Of a DNA stretch of 64,000 nt, positions 22,014 to 35,035 are shown in pieces. A program made the position numbers and the translations under genes. The first letter of the stretch is position 1; each line of letters begins with the position of its first letter. The notes beneath the pieces were generated by a model. That model made no database searches and was not told the DNA's origin. It worked only from the letters and a program-made list of their open reading frames with translations. The stretch is from Telopea speciosissima. Its lineage: Eukaryota > Streptophyta > Magnoliopsida > Proteales > Proteaceae. The DNA lies in the NCBI RefSeq assembly GCF_018873765.1, contig NC_057923.1:58646593-58710592 (forward strand), given 5' to 3'.

Positions 22014-23945
22014 GCAGAGGAGTTAAACACTAAAACAGTTCATCATGTTTTTCCAGTAGGAAATTGTACAGGATGACCATGCTCACAGGGTTCTGGGAAA
22101 TACTAATTTCCAAAATCTGTACTGAAATTCTGATTCATCTGAAATGATTCGGGTAAATTAAACGCAAGATACCCAAGGTCATAGGTATTGCCGTATTGGT
22201 ATAGGCGTCTGTATCCGTCTCAACCAATGCTGGTAATGATATGATACGGATCAAGCCATGTCAAACATGAATTCAAAAATGGAACTTTTTTGGTTGATAC
22301 AATTGATCCGTATTGATTTCGTATTTATATTAGTATTGTACCGGTATTGATCTCTGGAGATACTGATATAACTGATACAATGCGGATACTTAAAACCATG
22401 GTCCTACCATGAATTCAAAAGTTGGGGTCGGCCTCCATAGATCTTCATCGAATTCCAGTCCGAACTGGTTAAGAATTAGCCGATACTTGGTTAGGCTTAA
22501 GAAAAAAATCACCTTTATGAGAATCAGGATTGGAGATGGTGAATTCACTCAACTCAATACCAAGTTGTGAAACCATGTTAATAAGTTCAATGGTGAGCAT
22601 TCTTTGTGAGGGAGTGTGGCCCTTGCGTAGAGCCGCAGACACAAGGGGTGTGAAATGACCATTGTGCCCCCCTAGTCCCCTTGATTGATCCTCACAAGCG
22701 TGCTCCCATTGGTTGGGTGCAGACAGGGCTGCTCTCCCGACAAGCTTCTTTTTTTTTTCCTTTAGTTCACATTGACAAAAAAAAAAAAATCATTACTAAA
22801 AAAATTCACAAGTATTATTCAAAGGGATAGGGTTCTTCGCGATGCTAATGTGGGTAAGAATTTGCACGCGACGTCAATGACAGCATAGAAAACTGTAATC
22901 ATCTACATAATACATAGGGCTCACATCGTTAGAGCAAGGTAGAGAAAATAATGAAAAACAAAAAAACAAAAAAAAAAAAAGAAACCATGTGAGAGGGAAA
23001 TAATAACCCAGGGTCATGGAAATCTTTTTCCCATTCAATTTGGGAAATTGAGAAAGAGGCAAGAAATTTGGAAGGAATTAAATTAATATAATTTTTTTTT
23101 TCCTAATTTAAGAAATCGATACAAAATATGACTAGCAATTTAAAAAAAACTAAGGCAAGACCCTAAATTCTATCAAAAAAAATGAAAAAGCTCATGTCAT
23201 TTAGAAATTTAAAAAAAAAAAAAAAACCCAACTCCAAAACCACCAATTTGTTTTCCAAGTTGGGAATTAACATCCCAAAACTTTCCAAGTTCCTAAATAT
23301 AATAATTAAATGTTTCTAAATTTGATATTACATTGAAACACTAGGGTGATCGGGCATTTGGGTTTTATTTTTTGTTTTTCATTTTTTATTTTACAAGGTT
23401 TTTAAAGAGCTGAATTTATGGTTTACATCATTTGTTTCCTCTAATAATTTATGAGTTAAGGACAAAGGGTTAAGAGTTCTCAAATTTATGAACTTATTTT
23501 GAATACAAATAAATTTGATTTGGTTGAACTACTAGCAAGTTTTTGTTGGATATGTTAACTACTGTACAACATTTAAGCCTTAAATGAAAACCACCAGCAA
23601 ATATGAGCTTATTGCAGCCCAACCAAAATTGGTGGGCTTTGTTCAACCCTAAGACCTTAGATTTCTGGGCCTGGACTTAGGCCCAGATCTTCAGCAAGAG
23701 ACTACTTGTTTGTATTGATGCAATTCAGTCAAACAGGCTCATTTAGTTGAAATTCCCAAAGAATAACTAGAAGATAGGAAAGTGTTAAATTAAGAATTTT
23801 GTAACTAAATTATCACATAATCCCTCTACTTTGAAACTGAAATTAAAATTAGGATGAAGTTTTTCTTGTCCAATAGGTCTAGAGAATATCTCCAGACCAG
23901 TCCAGAAAATCTCAAAATGTGTTCAAGGCCTAGAATGCATTCTGA
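22014..23945. other. Gene-free, MITE-rich interval
   Basis: At about 22170-22405 there is a small element of 'tattggtat' / 'gatacaatgcgg' words ending near 'aaaaccatgg', a member of the ATCGG-type MITE group (compare 36050-36270 and 40020-40250). The rest is strongly AT-rich with A-runs (22786, 22970, 23210). No gene is seen. Confidence 0.45.
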
Positions 23946-25194
23946 GAGTGCATACCAAACACAGCCTTAGTGTGCATCTAGAAAGAAGACTTCATTTTCT
24001 CCCACGTTCCAATAGGTTCCTAACCTTTCAACCGCCTATCTGCTTGAATCTGGTCCCATTGCGTAAAATCTACAACTAAAGTTTGCAAGTTCAGAAATTC
24101 TATGAGAAAGGGGTTTTCCCATTTCATTAATTCATCTGATTATGAACACCTTGACTATAAATTTTTCAAGCACTTGACAATCCCCATGTAGTATTTATAT
24201 GCTCATAATTTTGTGCTAGAATGCATTCTTGGAATATATTCTAGGTCTAGAACGCACTCTAAAGCGAGAAAATAGCAAAAAATCAGGTTTCAGAATGAGC
24301 TCTAGACCTATAGTCTATTCCAAAAATGCAAACCAAACTACAGCCAAAATGATTTGCTTTGCTAGAAAGGCTAGATGTTGAAGAGAGAGAGAGAGAGGTG
24401 GTAGAACACAGTGAACAGTGAACAGTGAGTGGTGGCTATCACATCATCCATTTCCAGATAAAGAAGTATCCATTGTGAGGACTAGGAAGTAAAGGGCTAA
24501 CAAGGAAGCGAAGATTGAGGGGAGTGGGGATGGATGTGTTGTTCTTCTTAGCCATTGCAATGGCAGATGGAATCGTTATCCCTTCCAATTCGCTGCCCCC
24601 TCCAATTCCTTCAATTCCTCACATGGGGGTAGAAATGACCACCCTACCCCCTGCCAGAGAACACTGCCCAAGGTGATAATTATTCATGGCGCAGATGGCA
24701 GATGGCAGGCGAGTTGTCAAGCATCACAGGCTGCCTTCCCCTCCCCCATCACCCCAACAGTCTCCTTGTTCATGAACCCAACCTGTTCTCTCTTCAGTAT
24801 TCCCTTACCCATTCTGCTCTCTCTGTTAGACACCTGATAGACAACTCAACTGCAAACTGGTATTAGCCTCATGTTACTACCTCAAATATCCAATAACAAT
24901 AGTGGAAAAAAAGACGAAGAGAAGAACACAAGCTAAATTAATTTGTGCATATTCCAGTAACAGTTCCTTAATCCAGACCAAGAATGCAATTAGAAAAAAA
25001 AAATGGCTTGTTTTCATTGTTTACATACACCCACGCCCTTTCAATATAGGACGGGGGACTAGCTCAAGAAAATTGACTACATACATACACAAGATTGAAA
25101 TAAGAAGCTAGTATATTATCCCATTGCAATTTGAGCAGAATTGCAAATTGAAGTGGGTATTTTAACTCAGTTATACTGCAAAAAATCAAATAAG

Positions 25195-25510
25195 ATTGAT
25201 AGATCAAGGTCATTCATTACTAAGAAACAGAATTCTCCCAACTCCACGGATTGCCTACTTCCCTGGATCCATTGGCCAGCAAGAATGGATTGAGTCCAAC
25301 ATTGTAAAGCCAAAGGCATTTTATCCATCAGACGCTCATAAAAGAAAACTATTCTCTCCCTATCTTGACCATTCTTTCACCCATGATCTGTTTGGTAGTC
25401 ATCTCGTTGAAACCTTGATGTCTTATACCTCAAAATGTATCAACTAGCCCCACCTCTCTTCCCATGATTCTCATTCCATGTTCCCAGACTTCCACTGTTG
25501 TAGGAATCTG
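25195..25510 (-). pseudogene. Duplicated 3' end of the unknown-family gene
   Basis: On the minus strand this repeats the last part of the neighbouring gene: the 'aatgagaatca'-type segment, the 'catcaaggtttcaa' block, the 'tttcttttatgag' block, and the terminal 'ggatccagggaa' segment. It contains stops and indels. The same extra copy exists on the other duplication arm at about 44740-45055, so it arose before the inverted duplication. Confidence 0.75.
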
Positions 25511-25597
25511 GATTGTCCCAGAACCCAGAAACAATGGAAGTTGGGGGACATGGAATAGGTAGATCAAAGTCATTGATTACTAAGAAACAGGTTTCTC

Positions 25598-27711
25598 TCA
25601 ACTCCTCGGATCGCCTGATTCCCTGGATCCACGATGACTAATTGGCCAGCAAGAATGGATTGAGTTCCACCGTTGTGAAGCTAAAGGTTTTTTATCCACT
25701 CGTGGGCGCTCATAAAATAAATTTACCCTCTTCCTACCTCGACCATTCTTCCACCCATTATCTGTTTGGTTGTAATCTCCTTGAAACCTTGATGTTTTAT
25801 ACCTGGACATGTATTGACTGGCACCATCTCTCTTTCTGTAATTCTCATTCCATGTCCTCCAACTTGCATTGTTCCTGGGTTCTGGATTCTCCCAGTTATT
25901 GTTATTCTTCTCCCATTGGTTGCTTTCCCATGAGTTACCCCTAGGGTCTCCCCTTGTGCTATCCTCTAAAGTATTGTTCCCCCAATCACATTCACGCTCC
26001 CAAGGATTGTCAGCATTATTGGCGTTATGAACAGAAACTTGCAATCCTGGTTCTGATGAGTCATCAATGGTTCCAACTGGATCCTTCTCTCTTTCCCAAG
26101 ACATGTATTGACTGGCACCATCTCTCTTTCTGTAATTCTCATTCCATGTCCCCCAACTTGCATTGTTCCTGGGTTCTGGATTCTCCCAGTTATTGTTATT
26201 CTTCTCCCTGTGGTTGCTTTCCCATGAGATATCCCTAGGGTCTCCCCGTGTGCTATTCTCAAAAGTGTTGTTTCCCCAATCACATTCACGCTCCCAAGGA
26301 TTGTCAGCATTATTGGCATTTGGAACACAAACTTGCAATCCTGGTTCCGATGAGTCATCAACATTTCCAACTGGATCTTCCTCTGCATCACCCCATCCGG
26401 AGCATGGAACTGACTGATTTAAGAAGAGAGAATCAACAACAAGCGTAGACTTCCCCTCTTTGTCATCTTTATCAAAAGGTAGCGGTTCTTGCTCTAAATC
26501 CAACAACAGCTCTGGATCAATATCACAGTTCCAGGCAATTTCATCAATGTAGATATCTGGGTCAGGCAGAGAAATTTCACAGGGGAGGCCATTGATCTCT
26601 GCCCAAAAGCGGCTCTTTGCATTGTCGAATGCCTGTCTGCCAGCTGAATCATTCCACTTGAGCACATTCTCATGGAAAGGCATTACCTTCTTGGCTTCCA
26701 AGATTTTTCTCCAAGGAACTGAACCAACTATGGTGCAAAACTTCTTCTCCCATGTAGGTACAGTAGGGTGCCAGGGCCCTGAAATTACAATTAAGAAAAA
26801 GGTTAGACCCCTCAAGCAACCCCATCATACCTTGATCAATACATAGAAACAGAATAACTCCATGACACCGCCACCACAGTTTTAAAAACCGGATTTCTAA
26901 CATAATAATAAATATCTCATCATAATTCAAGAATCAAAGTTACACACTGGTACTCGAACTCTCATTTCTCACTTAAAAAAAAAAGAAAAAAAAAAAGCAG
27001 CTTCTCAATCATAAAGGTTCTGTTTTATTGTTTTGGGGGGGGGGGGGGAAGAGCCCATGTACAGTAAATGTAAAGGAAATCCTTGTTCAACAAGACCCAT
27101 TTTCCTTATTTTCATTCAAAAAAATATATAATTTTAGAGTTAAACAAACTCAATAAAATCCCCCTTTAGTGAAACAGATTTCTTTCATAAATCATAAAGA
27201 GCAAAGATTTCTTAAAAAATGAAAAGGATAACTCTTTCTTTAGGAAAAGTAGAGGAAGAATAGATTAAAGTTTTTTTTTTTAAAAAAAAGGTAAATCAGA
27301 AACCCAACATGAAACAACTCTAAACCCTAATTAATATCCTTATACCCAGTTTCAGAAATTTCCTCAATAAATAAATTCCACAATTTTCAACATAGAAACC
27401 TGAACACAAAACATCTCGATCTTTCAAACACGAGCATTATCTTCCCCTGCTAAAAACTACTCCACTACTACAAACCCCGCTACCACTTAGCCCAGAATAG
27501 ACATCTAAAATGGGGGGGAAAAAAAACCCAGAAACCATACAAAATATCTGCAAAAGAAAGGCAACTGCAAGAACCCATCAGTGAGTAATCAAACAATCGG
27601 CCAAGTAAACGTACCAGAAGGCGGTTTTCTGTACTGGGATCTTGTGGATGCTCTCCGTGCATCTTGATGATAACTTTCACATCCTCCTTGGCGTCTAATC
27701 CTATCATCCAT
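25598..27711 (-). CDS. Unknown plant-specific protein with WG-containing tandem repeats (paralog A)
   Basis: I recognise a plant family but cannot name it. Exon 1 is 27711-27615 (32 codons plus one base, MDDRIRRQGG start, donor G|GTACGT). Exon 2 is 26778-25598 (acceptor TTTCAG). Total 425 residues. The N-terminal half is conserved with the paralog at 42460-44069: WEKKFCTIVGSVPWRKILEA, then WNDSAGRQAFDNAK, FWAEINGLPCEISLPDPD, and IDEIAWNCDIDPELLLDLE. After SGWGD come two copies of a 98-residue repeat (294 bp) rich in Asn, Trp and Glu (ERECDWGNN, NNWENPEPRNNASW). The tail is basic (GWKNGRGRKR). No signal peptide or membrane segment is visible. The last codons differ from paralog B: the reading stops at a TGA where B continues. 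Confidence 0.75.
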
Positions 27712-27765
27712 GGTTTCAGGTTTTGAAAGAACCCAGAAGAAACACTGCCTCACAGTTTTGAGGGA

Positions 27766-29780
27766 ACTGATGATTTCATATTGTGAAAATCTGGAGTATG
27801 CAGGAGTCGAGGGTCTCATGCACTAGGAGCTTTTGGAATTCAAGGGATGTGATAAGCTGAAATCTCTTGGAGCACTTGCACAACATACCCAATTTTAGTA
27901 GTCTTGCGAAGCTGCGGATATGTTACCGAAAAAAAAAAAAAAGAAGCCGTGGATAGAAAAGCTGCAAGCGTGCAATCATCTAACAACGTTACCAGAGAAG
28001 AGAAGAAGATGTTGTACATGCAATCCCTGAAGACACGGAAAAAGATCCTGCGCAGATGTGGCGGGACCTGCACAGGTGCAACACCGCTAAACGACAGTAA
28101 AATCAGGGTTAAAGTAGTCATTTTGTAAGTGGATCCCACCTGAGCCTCACATGTCATGTGAAATCACCACCTCCCCAGAGTTGAGGTGGATTTTGGTTTT
28201 CGTGCTTAGGAAACCTTTTATATTGCCTGAGCACTTCAGAGTTCAGATATAAAATTGCTCAAATCTGGAGGCATTGCCAATTTGCCAGGCTCAGAGTGCA
28301 TTCGACAGCTCTCATCTCTTCCAACACTTCTTAATTAGGGCATGCCCTAAGAATTCAGATATGCTATCCACATGGGGACGGGTGGGGATAGATCTGAACT
28401 CTCCATGAGGTGTGGGTCCCATTGCTTACATCACTTTAGGAATATCTATCAAAAATTGGATTTGGATCCACTCCAATGAGCATCGGGGTGTGTATAGTAT
28501 AGTCCAGTCGTTGAATGCCTCATTAGACTCACATAGTGTTACTCATTCCTTACTCACGAGGGCACTATCAGTTACATGCTTGACTGTTTACCCTAATTCC
28601 ACATCACTTGAGGTGTCTTCATCTTCAACTCCATAAATTGTTACATGTGTATCTTGAATAAATATTATTTCCTACAAAAAAATAAAATAAAATGTAGGGG
28701 TGTCAATTCTAGGCCTCCATCCGTTACCCCGATTAGGTTAGCTTAACTAGGGAAAGTCTAAGACTGACTTGGACTGTTTATTAAACGTACCGGACTCAAG
28801 CCTAAACCAAAAAATATTAGATCATTTTGGTGGAAGAGTTCAGCTTGACGATCGTTCAAACGAACTGACAGCCTAAGAACCCAACCCCCTAAGAGCTCAA
28901 TTAAGCCTGAATGTTGTTGAATTGCTATTGTTTTAGATAAATTTGATGAATCAATCTAAACATTTATGATTAAGAAAGGAGCGGAATTTGTGTGGACGAT
29001 CGAGCCCTCTGTCATATAAGGCTGTTTATGGCATTTTGAGGGTTTAAGAACCATAATAAAGGAGAGATACTTGTTGAGGGTCTTATACTCTATCAGAACA
29101 ACTACTTAGATCTTTTTAGGAAAATTATCAGCGCCACCCCATGACAGTTGCCTATATTTTAAGGCACACCTACTGACTATCATATTATTAGGGCCACCCC
29201 CTACTTTGTCAAACTAATTCCACATAGAACCCTACCGATAGTTAAGAGTTGTTAAGTGGTGATGTCAGCAATTTAATATTTTTTGTAAAATTTTTTTACC
29301 CTTTTTAATAGGCTAAGCACCTAATCTACCCTTTTAATTAAAACACCCACAAACCCTTCTTCTTCCTCAATCCTCACAATCAGCCAACCACTAACAAAAA
29401 CCTCATCATTACCGAACTCCCATCCTTTTCATGCCTTCTTCTCATGTCTTAGACTCTTACCTACAACTCATTGACTGAACTCTCCAAACCCAAACCCTAT
29501 CTCTGATATAATTTATTCCATTTTCTCATTTCTTTCCTTTGAAACCGATCTCACCATATCTCATTCACCCCCTCCTTTATTCTCTTTCTTCCCCCATTAA
29601 CCCTTTCCTTAAGCTCTGAATGATACGTCTGAACCAGTGATGGCTTGCTCAAAAAAAAAAAATCTGTGATGGCTATTGGAGTTTGATCACAGGGCCTAAT
29701 CCCATTGGAGTCTGATCGAAAACAACCATACCGTCCTTTCTCCCATTATACAATCTATTAATCTAACACTTCTATGAATC
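27766..29780. other. Intergenic region upstream of paralog A
   Basis: The promoter side of paralog A. It contains a half copy of the 8488-type foldback MITE (about 28347-28420) and a hAT-like end TAGGGGTGTCAATTC at 28696 without an obvious partner. At about 29110-29290 a block resembles 55250-55440. Apparent frames at 27840-28160 on both strands show no family signature. Confidence 0.45.
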
Positions 29781-30439
29781 GGTAAACCCTAGATCAAATT
29801 GTTAAAAAAGTTTCAAATTGGTCTGGTTCTTATTGGTTTTCATTATCGATCTGGAATAGAGTGTACTATCAGATTGGGTCCAGTTTGGCAATAGGAAATT
29901 CTAGATTTTTTTGGGTTTTCGATTTCGGGTTACTATTGGTTTGTAAATTCTTGTTTTTTTTTTATCGATTTGGTTCGCTTTTTCGTTTTCGGCCAATGTA
30001 TTCGGTCAATCCGATTTGGTTACGGTTTCTATTGATTTCATAAATCCCAACTAAACCAATAGGGATTAAGTCCGAGTTGAATTGATCATTTTTGTTGGTT
30101 CGGGCTAAACTTTGATACTTTTACTAGTAACTAATTAGTCAGGTGAATTTTCCTTTTTTTAGAAAAGATCCCACGACACCAGAGGAAGGATTCTGTTCAG
30201 AGTATCGTGTCAATATCAATCACTGCCATTATCAATACTGATACCGATATGTATCGGTCTTATTGGGTTGACCATTTTACCTTTTAAAAAAATGATACCT
30301 AAGATTTTTGACAATTTTACCCTCATACGTTCCGACATCAATCAATATCGCATTGGTCATGACCGATCTCCACACGAATCGACCGACATGATTGATCTAA
30401 TATGGATACATAAAAACCATGCACTGGAGTGACGAATCG

Positions 30440-30588
30440 TTATCACCTCCAATCCCTCACATAGGAGCGGAAATGATCACCTTACCCACTGCCCAAATAC
30501 ACTGCCCAAGGTGGGGTAGGATGGTCATTTCAACTCCTATATAAATGATTGGAGGGAATTGGAGAGAACAGCGAATTGAAGGTGATAA
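30440..30588. mobile_element. Foldback MITE
   Basis: The ends TTATCACC and GGTGATAA and the matching inner blocks 'ggaaatgatcaccttaccc' / 'ggggtaggatggtcatttc' form a foldback. Relatives are at about 24567-24680 and 1420-1580. Confidence 0.6.
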
Positions 30589-30657
30589 AACTTCCTAGAA
30601 TGAGGCTTTTTTGTTTCACTTAGCGAATGTATCTCTTTGCCTTTTCGTTGGTGCGGT

Positions 30658-31177
30658 TAAGGGTGTCAAGTGAGAACATAAACCAAAACATAAAAATCGA
30701 AACCGACTGAATCGAATTGAACGACAAAAAGTCAATTCTATTTTGGTTTTGGAATGTGAAAATTTCATTGGATTAGGTTGAGTTGTGTGAAATTACCCTT
30801 ATAACCGAACAACAAAAATTGAATTAGATTTTAGTTTTGGAAAGTGAAACTTCTTTAGATTAGGGTGCAACATAAGCTAGTCTAATTGGTTCGCTTTTCA
30901 ACCGTTGAAATGGTGTCAGTGAGCTTTGTAGGGCAATTTGGATTTGTTGAGTGAACCCGGGGACTGAATTGAAACCGAACCCCCCCTAAAAACCCATATC
31001 TAATTCCTACCGGAACCGAGTATAGTCTATACTCGGTTTTCAAATCGAATCGAACCAAACCAGAGTCCAATCCAAATTGCAACCGAAAAGTGCTTATTGT
31101 TTGGTTTTGATTTCTTGAAACTCACACTGAAATCAAAAAAACCGAATCCGAATCAAGCCACCCGATTGACACCCTTA
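30658..31177. mobile_element. Small hAT-like element
   Basis: The ends are inverted: TAAGGGTGTCAAGTG and ATTGACACCCTTA. The body is of 'aaccgaa' / 'ttcggtt'-type words. No clean 8-bp duplication was found, so the edges are approximate. Confidence 0.5.
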
Positions 31178-31288
31178 GTTGATTTATATGTGAAACGTCA
31201 CATTAGGTTTATATATGTTATCAGAAAGATTACCATAAAAACAAAGTGAGAATGTTCTCTGTGCTGCAGAACAGCTTGCACCCAACAA

Positions 31289-31692
31289 GGTTCAAAATCC
31301 AGGTATCGGACTCGGTATCGGTCATTGCCAAAACCTTTCCGGATCAGGATCGGATCGGCACAAATCGGTCAAGATCGGTCAAAAAACCCCAAAAATCGTT
31401 TTTTCATGGATCAGGTCATGTATTGGCCAAAGTTAGTGGATGTTTTGATCTTGGTATCGGATCGGCTGATATTATCTAGATCAGATCAATCAATATCGGT
31501 GAATAACGGTCAGTATCGGTCATTATCGGTCTAGATAATATAAAAAAAAAAAACTTAAAAACTTTGAGAAAAAAAAATTCAATCGGATCGGATCGGCCGA
31601 TCCAAGGAACGATCCAGTCAAACCTTTTCGTATCTATCAAATCTTGGGATCGGCCTCGACCGATACCGATTCAATCCGAGATTACGAACCAT
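31289..31692. mobile_element. ATCGG-type MITE, copy 1
   Basis: It starts 'ggttcaaaatccaggtatcgg' (first 20 of it at 31289) and ends 'cgataccgattcaatccgag' plus 'attacgaacc', the ends being imperfect inverted repeats. Nearly the same element is at 59244-59685. It is dominated by GATCGG words. It is non-coding, although frames stay open by composition. Confidence 0.6.
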
Positions 31693-31861
31693 GGCGCCCA
31701 GGCACATGGACAACTTGTGCAGGGGGGTAGAGTGGTCATTGCGCCCACCCCGAGACAGGTAGAGTTGTGTAGAGAGGTGAGAGCAGCCTAAAACTTTGTT
31801 CACTTTGGTGATATGTTGAGTGTGAACTGTCAGTAATCCCTTACTCCTCAAATAAAATCTA

Positions 31862-32413
31862 GGAAAAATTACAAGATTAGCTACAATTAGGTTTCCCATT
31901 ACAAAACTAACCACTCAATCTTTCAATTAACTATATTATGCAAAATAATGATCGGTATTACAAAACTAGCTAAAACACTGTTTTTATTACAACTCAGTAT
32001 ATTTTATGACATTTTTAACCCCACTTTCTCTTCCACCACCGGCTCTTGCTCGGTCACTACTACTGCATTTTCAGACTCATCCCATGGGTCATTCCAAAGA
32101 CCGCTCAATCCTCACCACCACAACCACAAACATTAACAACAAGCTCTTGTCCTGGATCCACCACCACAACCGTCTGGGCGATGCAACACCAATTTCAGGC
32201 GAAGGGATCCCCAACAGGAAGAGAGAGTGAGAGAGGTCGGTGCGATCTTAGGGACAAAAATGTCCAACTCCTAGGAGTTACGTATAGAGGTTACTGTATT
32301 GGTTACTTTTGTAATTCCAATCTTTGTTGTTGCTATATTAGTTAAATGAAAGACTAATTAAGTAGTTAGTTTTGTAAAGTAAAACTCGATTCTAGCTAAT
32401 CTTATAATTTTCC
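31862..32413. mobile_element. Element with ~60-bp terminal inverted repeats
   Basis: The left end 'aattacaagattagctacaa' / 'ttacaaaactaaccactcaa' mirrors the right end (about 32352-32413). The interior includes Pro/His-rich frames without a recognisable domain, perhaps captured host sequence. The paralogous unit at about 37110-37150 lacks the element. A target duplication could not be fixed; Mutator-like is a guess from the long repeats. Confidence 0.5.
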
Positions 32414-32578
32414 TTTGAATTAAGGCGAGACAGGAGGTGGTGATGTGATGGTAGGTTTATAACTAACTAACTATAACTATGTGGTATACTTATATTATAT
32501 ATATTTTTACTTGTTAATTCCTGGTTCTTAGCCCACCATGGAAACACCGGTGCTTCAATTCGCCATTAATTACTCCTC

Positions 32579-32772
32579 TCCTCCATAAAACCTAATCATC
32601 TTTTTGGTTTTCATGATTTTATTCAGTGGAATTGAACCAACTGAGTTGCAGAATTTATTTTGTCTCTCTCCCATGGCTGCTGCTAATGCTATGACCCTGA
32701 AATTGCAATCTTAGTTGGTTCATTTTATGGAGAGAAATCCTGGAAACCAAAAATGTGATGCTTTTTTATGAT
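32579..32772. repeat. Inverted gene-fragment hairpin, copy in first unit
   Basis: The left part (to about 32702) is antisense to the start of exon 2 of the unknown-family gene, including its splice acceptor. The right part (32703-32772) is sense to the same exon ('agttggttcattttatggag', then 'aaatcctggaaaccaaaaat', equivalent to the VPWRKILEAKK region). Arms 32579-32646 and 32703-32772 are complementary at roughly 70% with a 56-nt loop. It encodes no protein. Confidence 0.7.
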
Positions 32773-33961
32773 AATAATATGCTTAATTAGTGGAATGATG
32801 ATGATGATGATCAGACTTTTAACAGGTGATCGAAAATACTATTAATCGTACTATTATGTATGGTTTTATTATGATTCAATTCCTATTTGTTTGATTTGAT
32901 TTTCTAAGAATCCTCTAATTCCTTAATTTCGTGTTTCTATATAGTTTTCCTTAATTAATTTTTTAGAATTAAAAATGTCTCATGTGGGTTCAATTTTCTT
33001 TTGTTCTATCATTTATGTTTTTGTTTTGTTTGTTTCAATCCACAATTGTTTATTCACTCTGCAAAGAAGGAAAAGGGGAAGAAGGAAAAGTAGATGAAGA
33101 AGGAAAAGGGGGGAAGAACACTGGATGAGATTTTTTATCACTGACGATAAGAATTTTTTTCTTTCCTTCAGTTGGAGATGTGGAAACAAGGTCAATCGTT
33201 TAGTTTCATGGATTAGAGTGTTGGTGATTGGTGTCTTTGCACAAGGATTTTGCTTCACCATCAGTGCTGTCACTTAGTGTAGGTCATCCATATCAATGCA
33301 TTTCTTTTTATATTAAAGGGGGGGGGGGGGGGGGTACCCTTGAGGTAGGGGCTTAACGATCAGACAAAATTCTTTTTTCCAAAATTTTATTTCAATAGAA
33401 TGACTTACTTCTATCCCATTTCTGAATTCACTTCTCTACTGTTCTAGGAGTGATATTTGTAAAACTAGTATTTGGTCTAAAGAGAATGATTCAAAAGCAT
33501 CAAAACTAGGATGTAATTTATGGTATTATTTTCTTTATAAAGTTAATCATACATACACTAATCATATAAATTCGGAAAATCTTATTGTAACTAAATATTT
33601 TAGTAATGTATTGAGGAAATACGAAACCCTATATGGGTATTCGTCCATGGACGTAGACACTCTGGCCGAACCACGTATATCTGGTGTTCTGTCTCACACT
33701 TATTTTTAATATATATTTGAAGTGTGTGTTGTGAAGAGTGGGGGGACACTGTCTGGTAGACCTAGCCACGTTGTGGTGTGTGGTGGACGTGTCTATGTGT
33801 GATTGGTAATTACGGGACTGCCCCGACCAATCTTGAATTGTAATTGAGAAAATAGCACCAGTGCGATATCCGTTAGAGATTGGAAGAAAGTTTTTGGTGA
33901 CCCTGATTCACCCCCCACTTTTATCTAAGACGGCTTGAAAATTATGGACACAACCCGAGAG

Positions 33962-35027
33962 TAGGGGTGTCAATTGGTTGGGCTCGGTCGGGTTCGGTTG
34001 GGCCTAGGCGGGTCTCATGGTGCTAAAAGCATGCACCGTGACCGCCCATTTAAGTTTTTGGGCCGGGCTTGGTAGGGTTCGGTCGGATTAGGCCGGGCTT
34101 CGGGTTATAAACGGGCTGTTATATTCGGGTCATAACCGGGCTGTGGGCATGTTTAACTCTTAATCGGGCTCTAAACGGTGCAGCCACATAGGGCTGAAGA
34201 AAAAAACTGACCGTTAAATCAAAATAAAAACTTACTTTAAACTTTATATAAAGATAGTTTATATATGATAGTTGTCATACGGTAATGAGAGATTAATTTG
34301 ATTATTAAACAATACTTTAAATCAAGACAGGAAAAAAATATAAAATATAAAGATTGAAAGTATCAAACTAACTGGGTAAGTGAAAACTGACCTGGTAAAG
34401 ATTCTTTTTCAAGTCTAAGCTGACCCTAAGAAACTCAAAGCCAATTTTCAGGTGTGGCTTTCCCTTGTAACACAAGGGGTTTACGCGAACTTGAGAGAAG
34501 TCAACAAATTATTAATAAACCAAATACCATAAACCCCTTAAGTTGGTTATTTATTGATTAATTTACTATAAAGAAAGCAGGAAAAAAAATGGATTTTATT
34601 TATCGGTTCAGATGTATATACTACCTCATCTCTCCTTTCTTGTTCTTTAATGGCGAGGTCAATTATATCTTGGGTTGGGATGATTTTCCATTTGGGAATG
34701 ATCTTGGAAAGCTTCGCCAATGCACTAATAACCAATGGATGAGGTCTCATATCATCTGCAATCTGTAACTTACAGTAGAAAGAAAACCAATTAGTAGTTA
34801 AACTTAAAGGGTCGGGCTAGATCAGGCTGTAATCGGGCAGGCTACGTCGGGCCTGGAATCGATCGGTCCAGTCGGATGCCTGACGGGCTAAAACCTCACA
34901 CCGGGACCGCTTACTTACTAAATATGTCAGGTTTAAGCCAGACACGTTTAGTAAACGGGCCGGGCTGGGCTTTAATCGGACGGACTCGATCGATTCTATC
35001 GGGCCGGGCCTGGAATTGACACCCCTA
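33962..35027. mobile_element. hAT-like element carrying captured gene exons
   Basis: The ends are TAGGGGTGTCAATT and AATTGACACCCCTA. The 8-bp duplication is CCCGAGAG (33954-33961) and CCCAAGAG (35028-35035). The tandem unit copy at 38957 is an uninterrupted empty site reading 'cccgagagcatgttgg'. Subterminal 'cgggc' words match 20387-21251. The centre holds two exons of a lipase-like gene on the minus strand. Because the sister unit lacks it, it inserted after the unit duplicated. Confidence 0.88.
34392..34762 (-). pseudogene. Captured exons of a monoacylglycerol lipase / caffeoylshikimate esterase-like gene
   Basis: On the minus strand, 34762-34625 encodes IADDMRPHPLVISALAKLSK followed by IIPKWKIIPTQDIIDLAIK, with an acceptor TTACAG before and GAG|GTAGTA after. 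Then 34489-34392 encodes NPLCYKGKPHLKIGFEFLRV and SLDLKKNLYQ with a GT donor. Both match consecutive parts of plant MAGL/CSE alpha/beta hydrolases (cap region before the Asp/His part). The catalytic GXSXG and the Asp and His motifs are absent, and the phases between the two exons do not join simply. It is therefore a fragment, not a gene, moved inside a hAT element. Confidence 0.75.
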
Positions 35028-35035
35028 CCCAAGAG

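Larger units (their letters stand above)
23946..27765. repeat. Inverted-duplication arm 1 (pairs with 42412-46306)
   Basis: The reverse complement of this segment aligns along its length with 42412-46306. Landmarks are 'gcataccaaacacagcct' (23949 versus 46303 reversed), the MITE at about 24220-24365, the block around 24740-24880, a 3' gene fragment at 25195-25510, and the unknown-family gene itself. The inner edges lie just upstream of the two start codons. Divergence is substantial, with indels and repeat-number changes, so the duplication is not recent. Confidence 0.8.

Noticed and set aside
25642-26450. Plus-strand frames opposite paralog A
   Set aside because: They mirror the 294-bp repeats of the minus-strand gene, and their Cys/His-rich look comes from antisense of WENP/NN codons.
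33640-33720. Possible LTR end ('ggccgaaccacgtatatctg')
   Set aside because: The phrase resembles copia LTR ends and recurs at 38487, but no TG...CA termini, duplication or primer-binding site could be placed.
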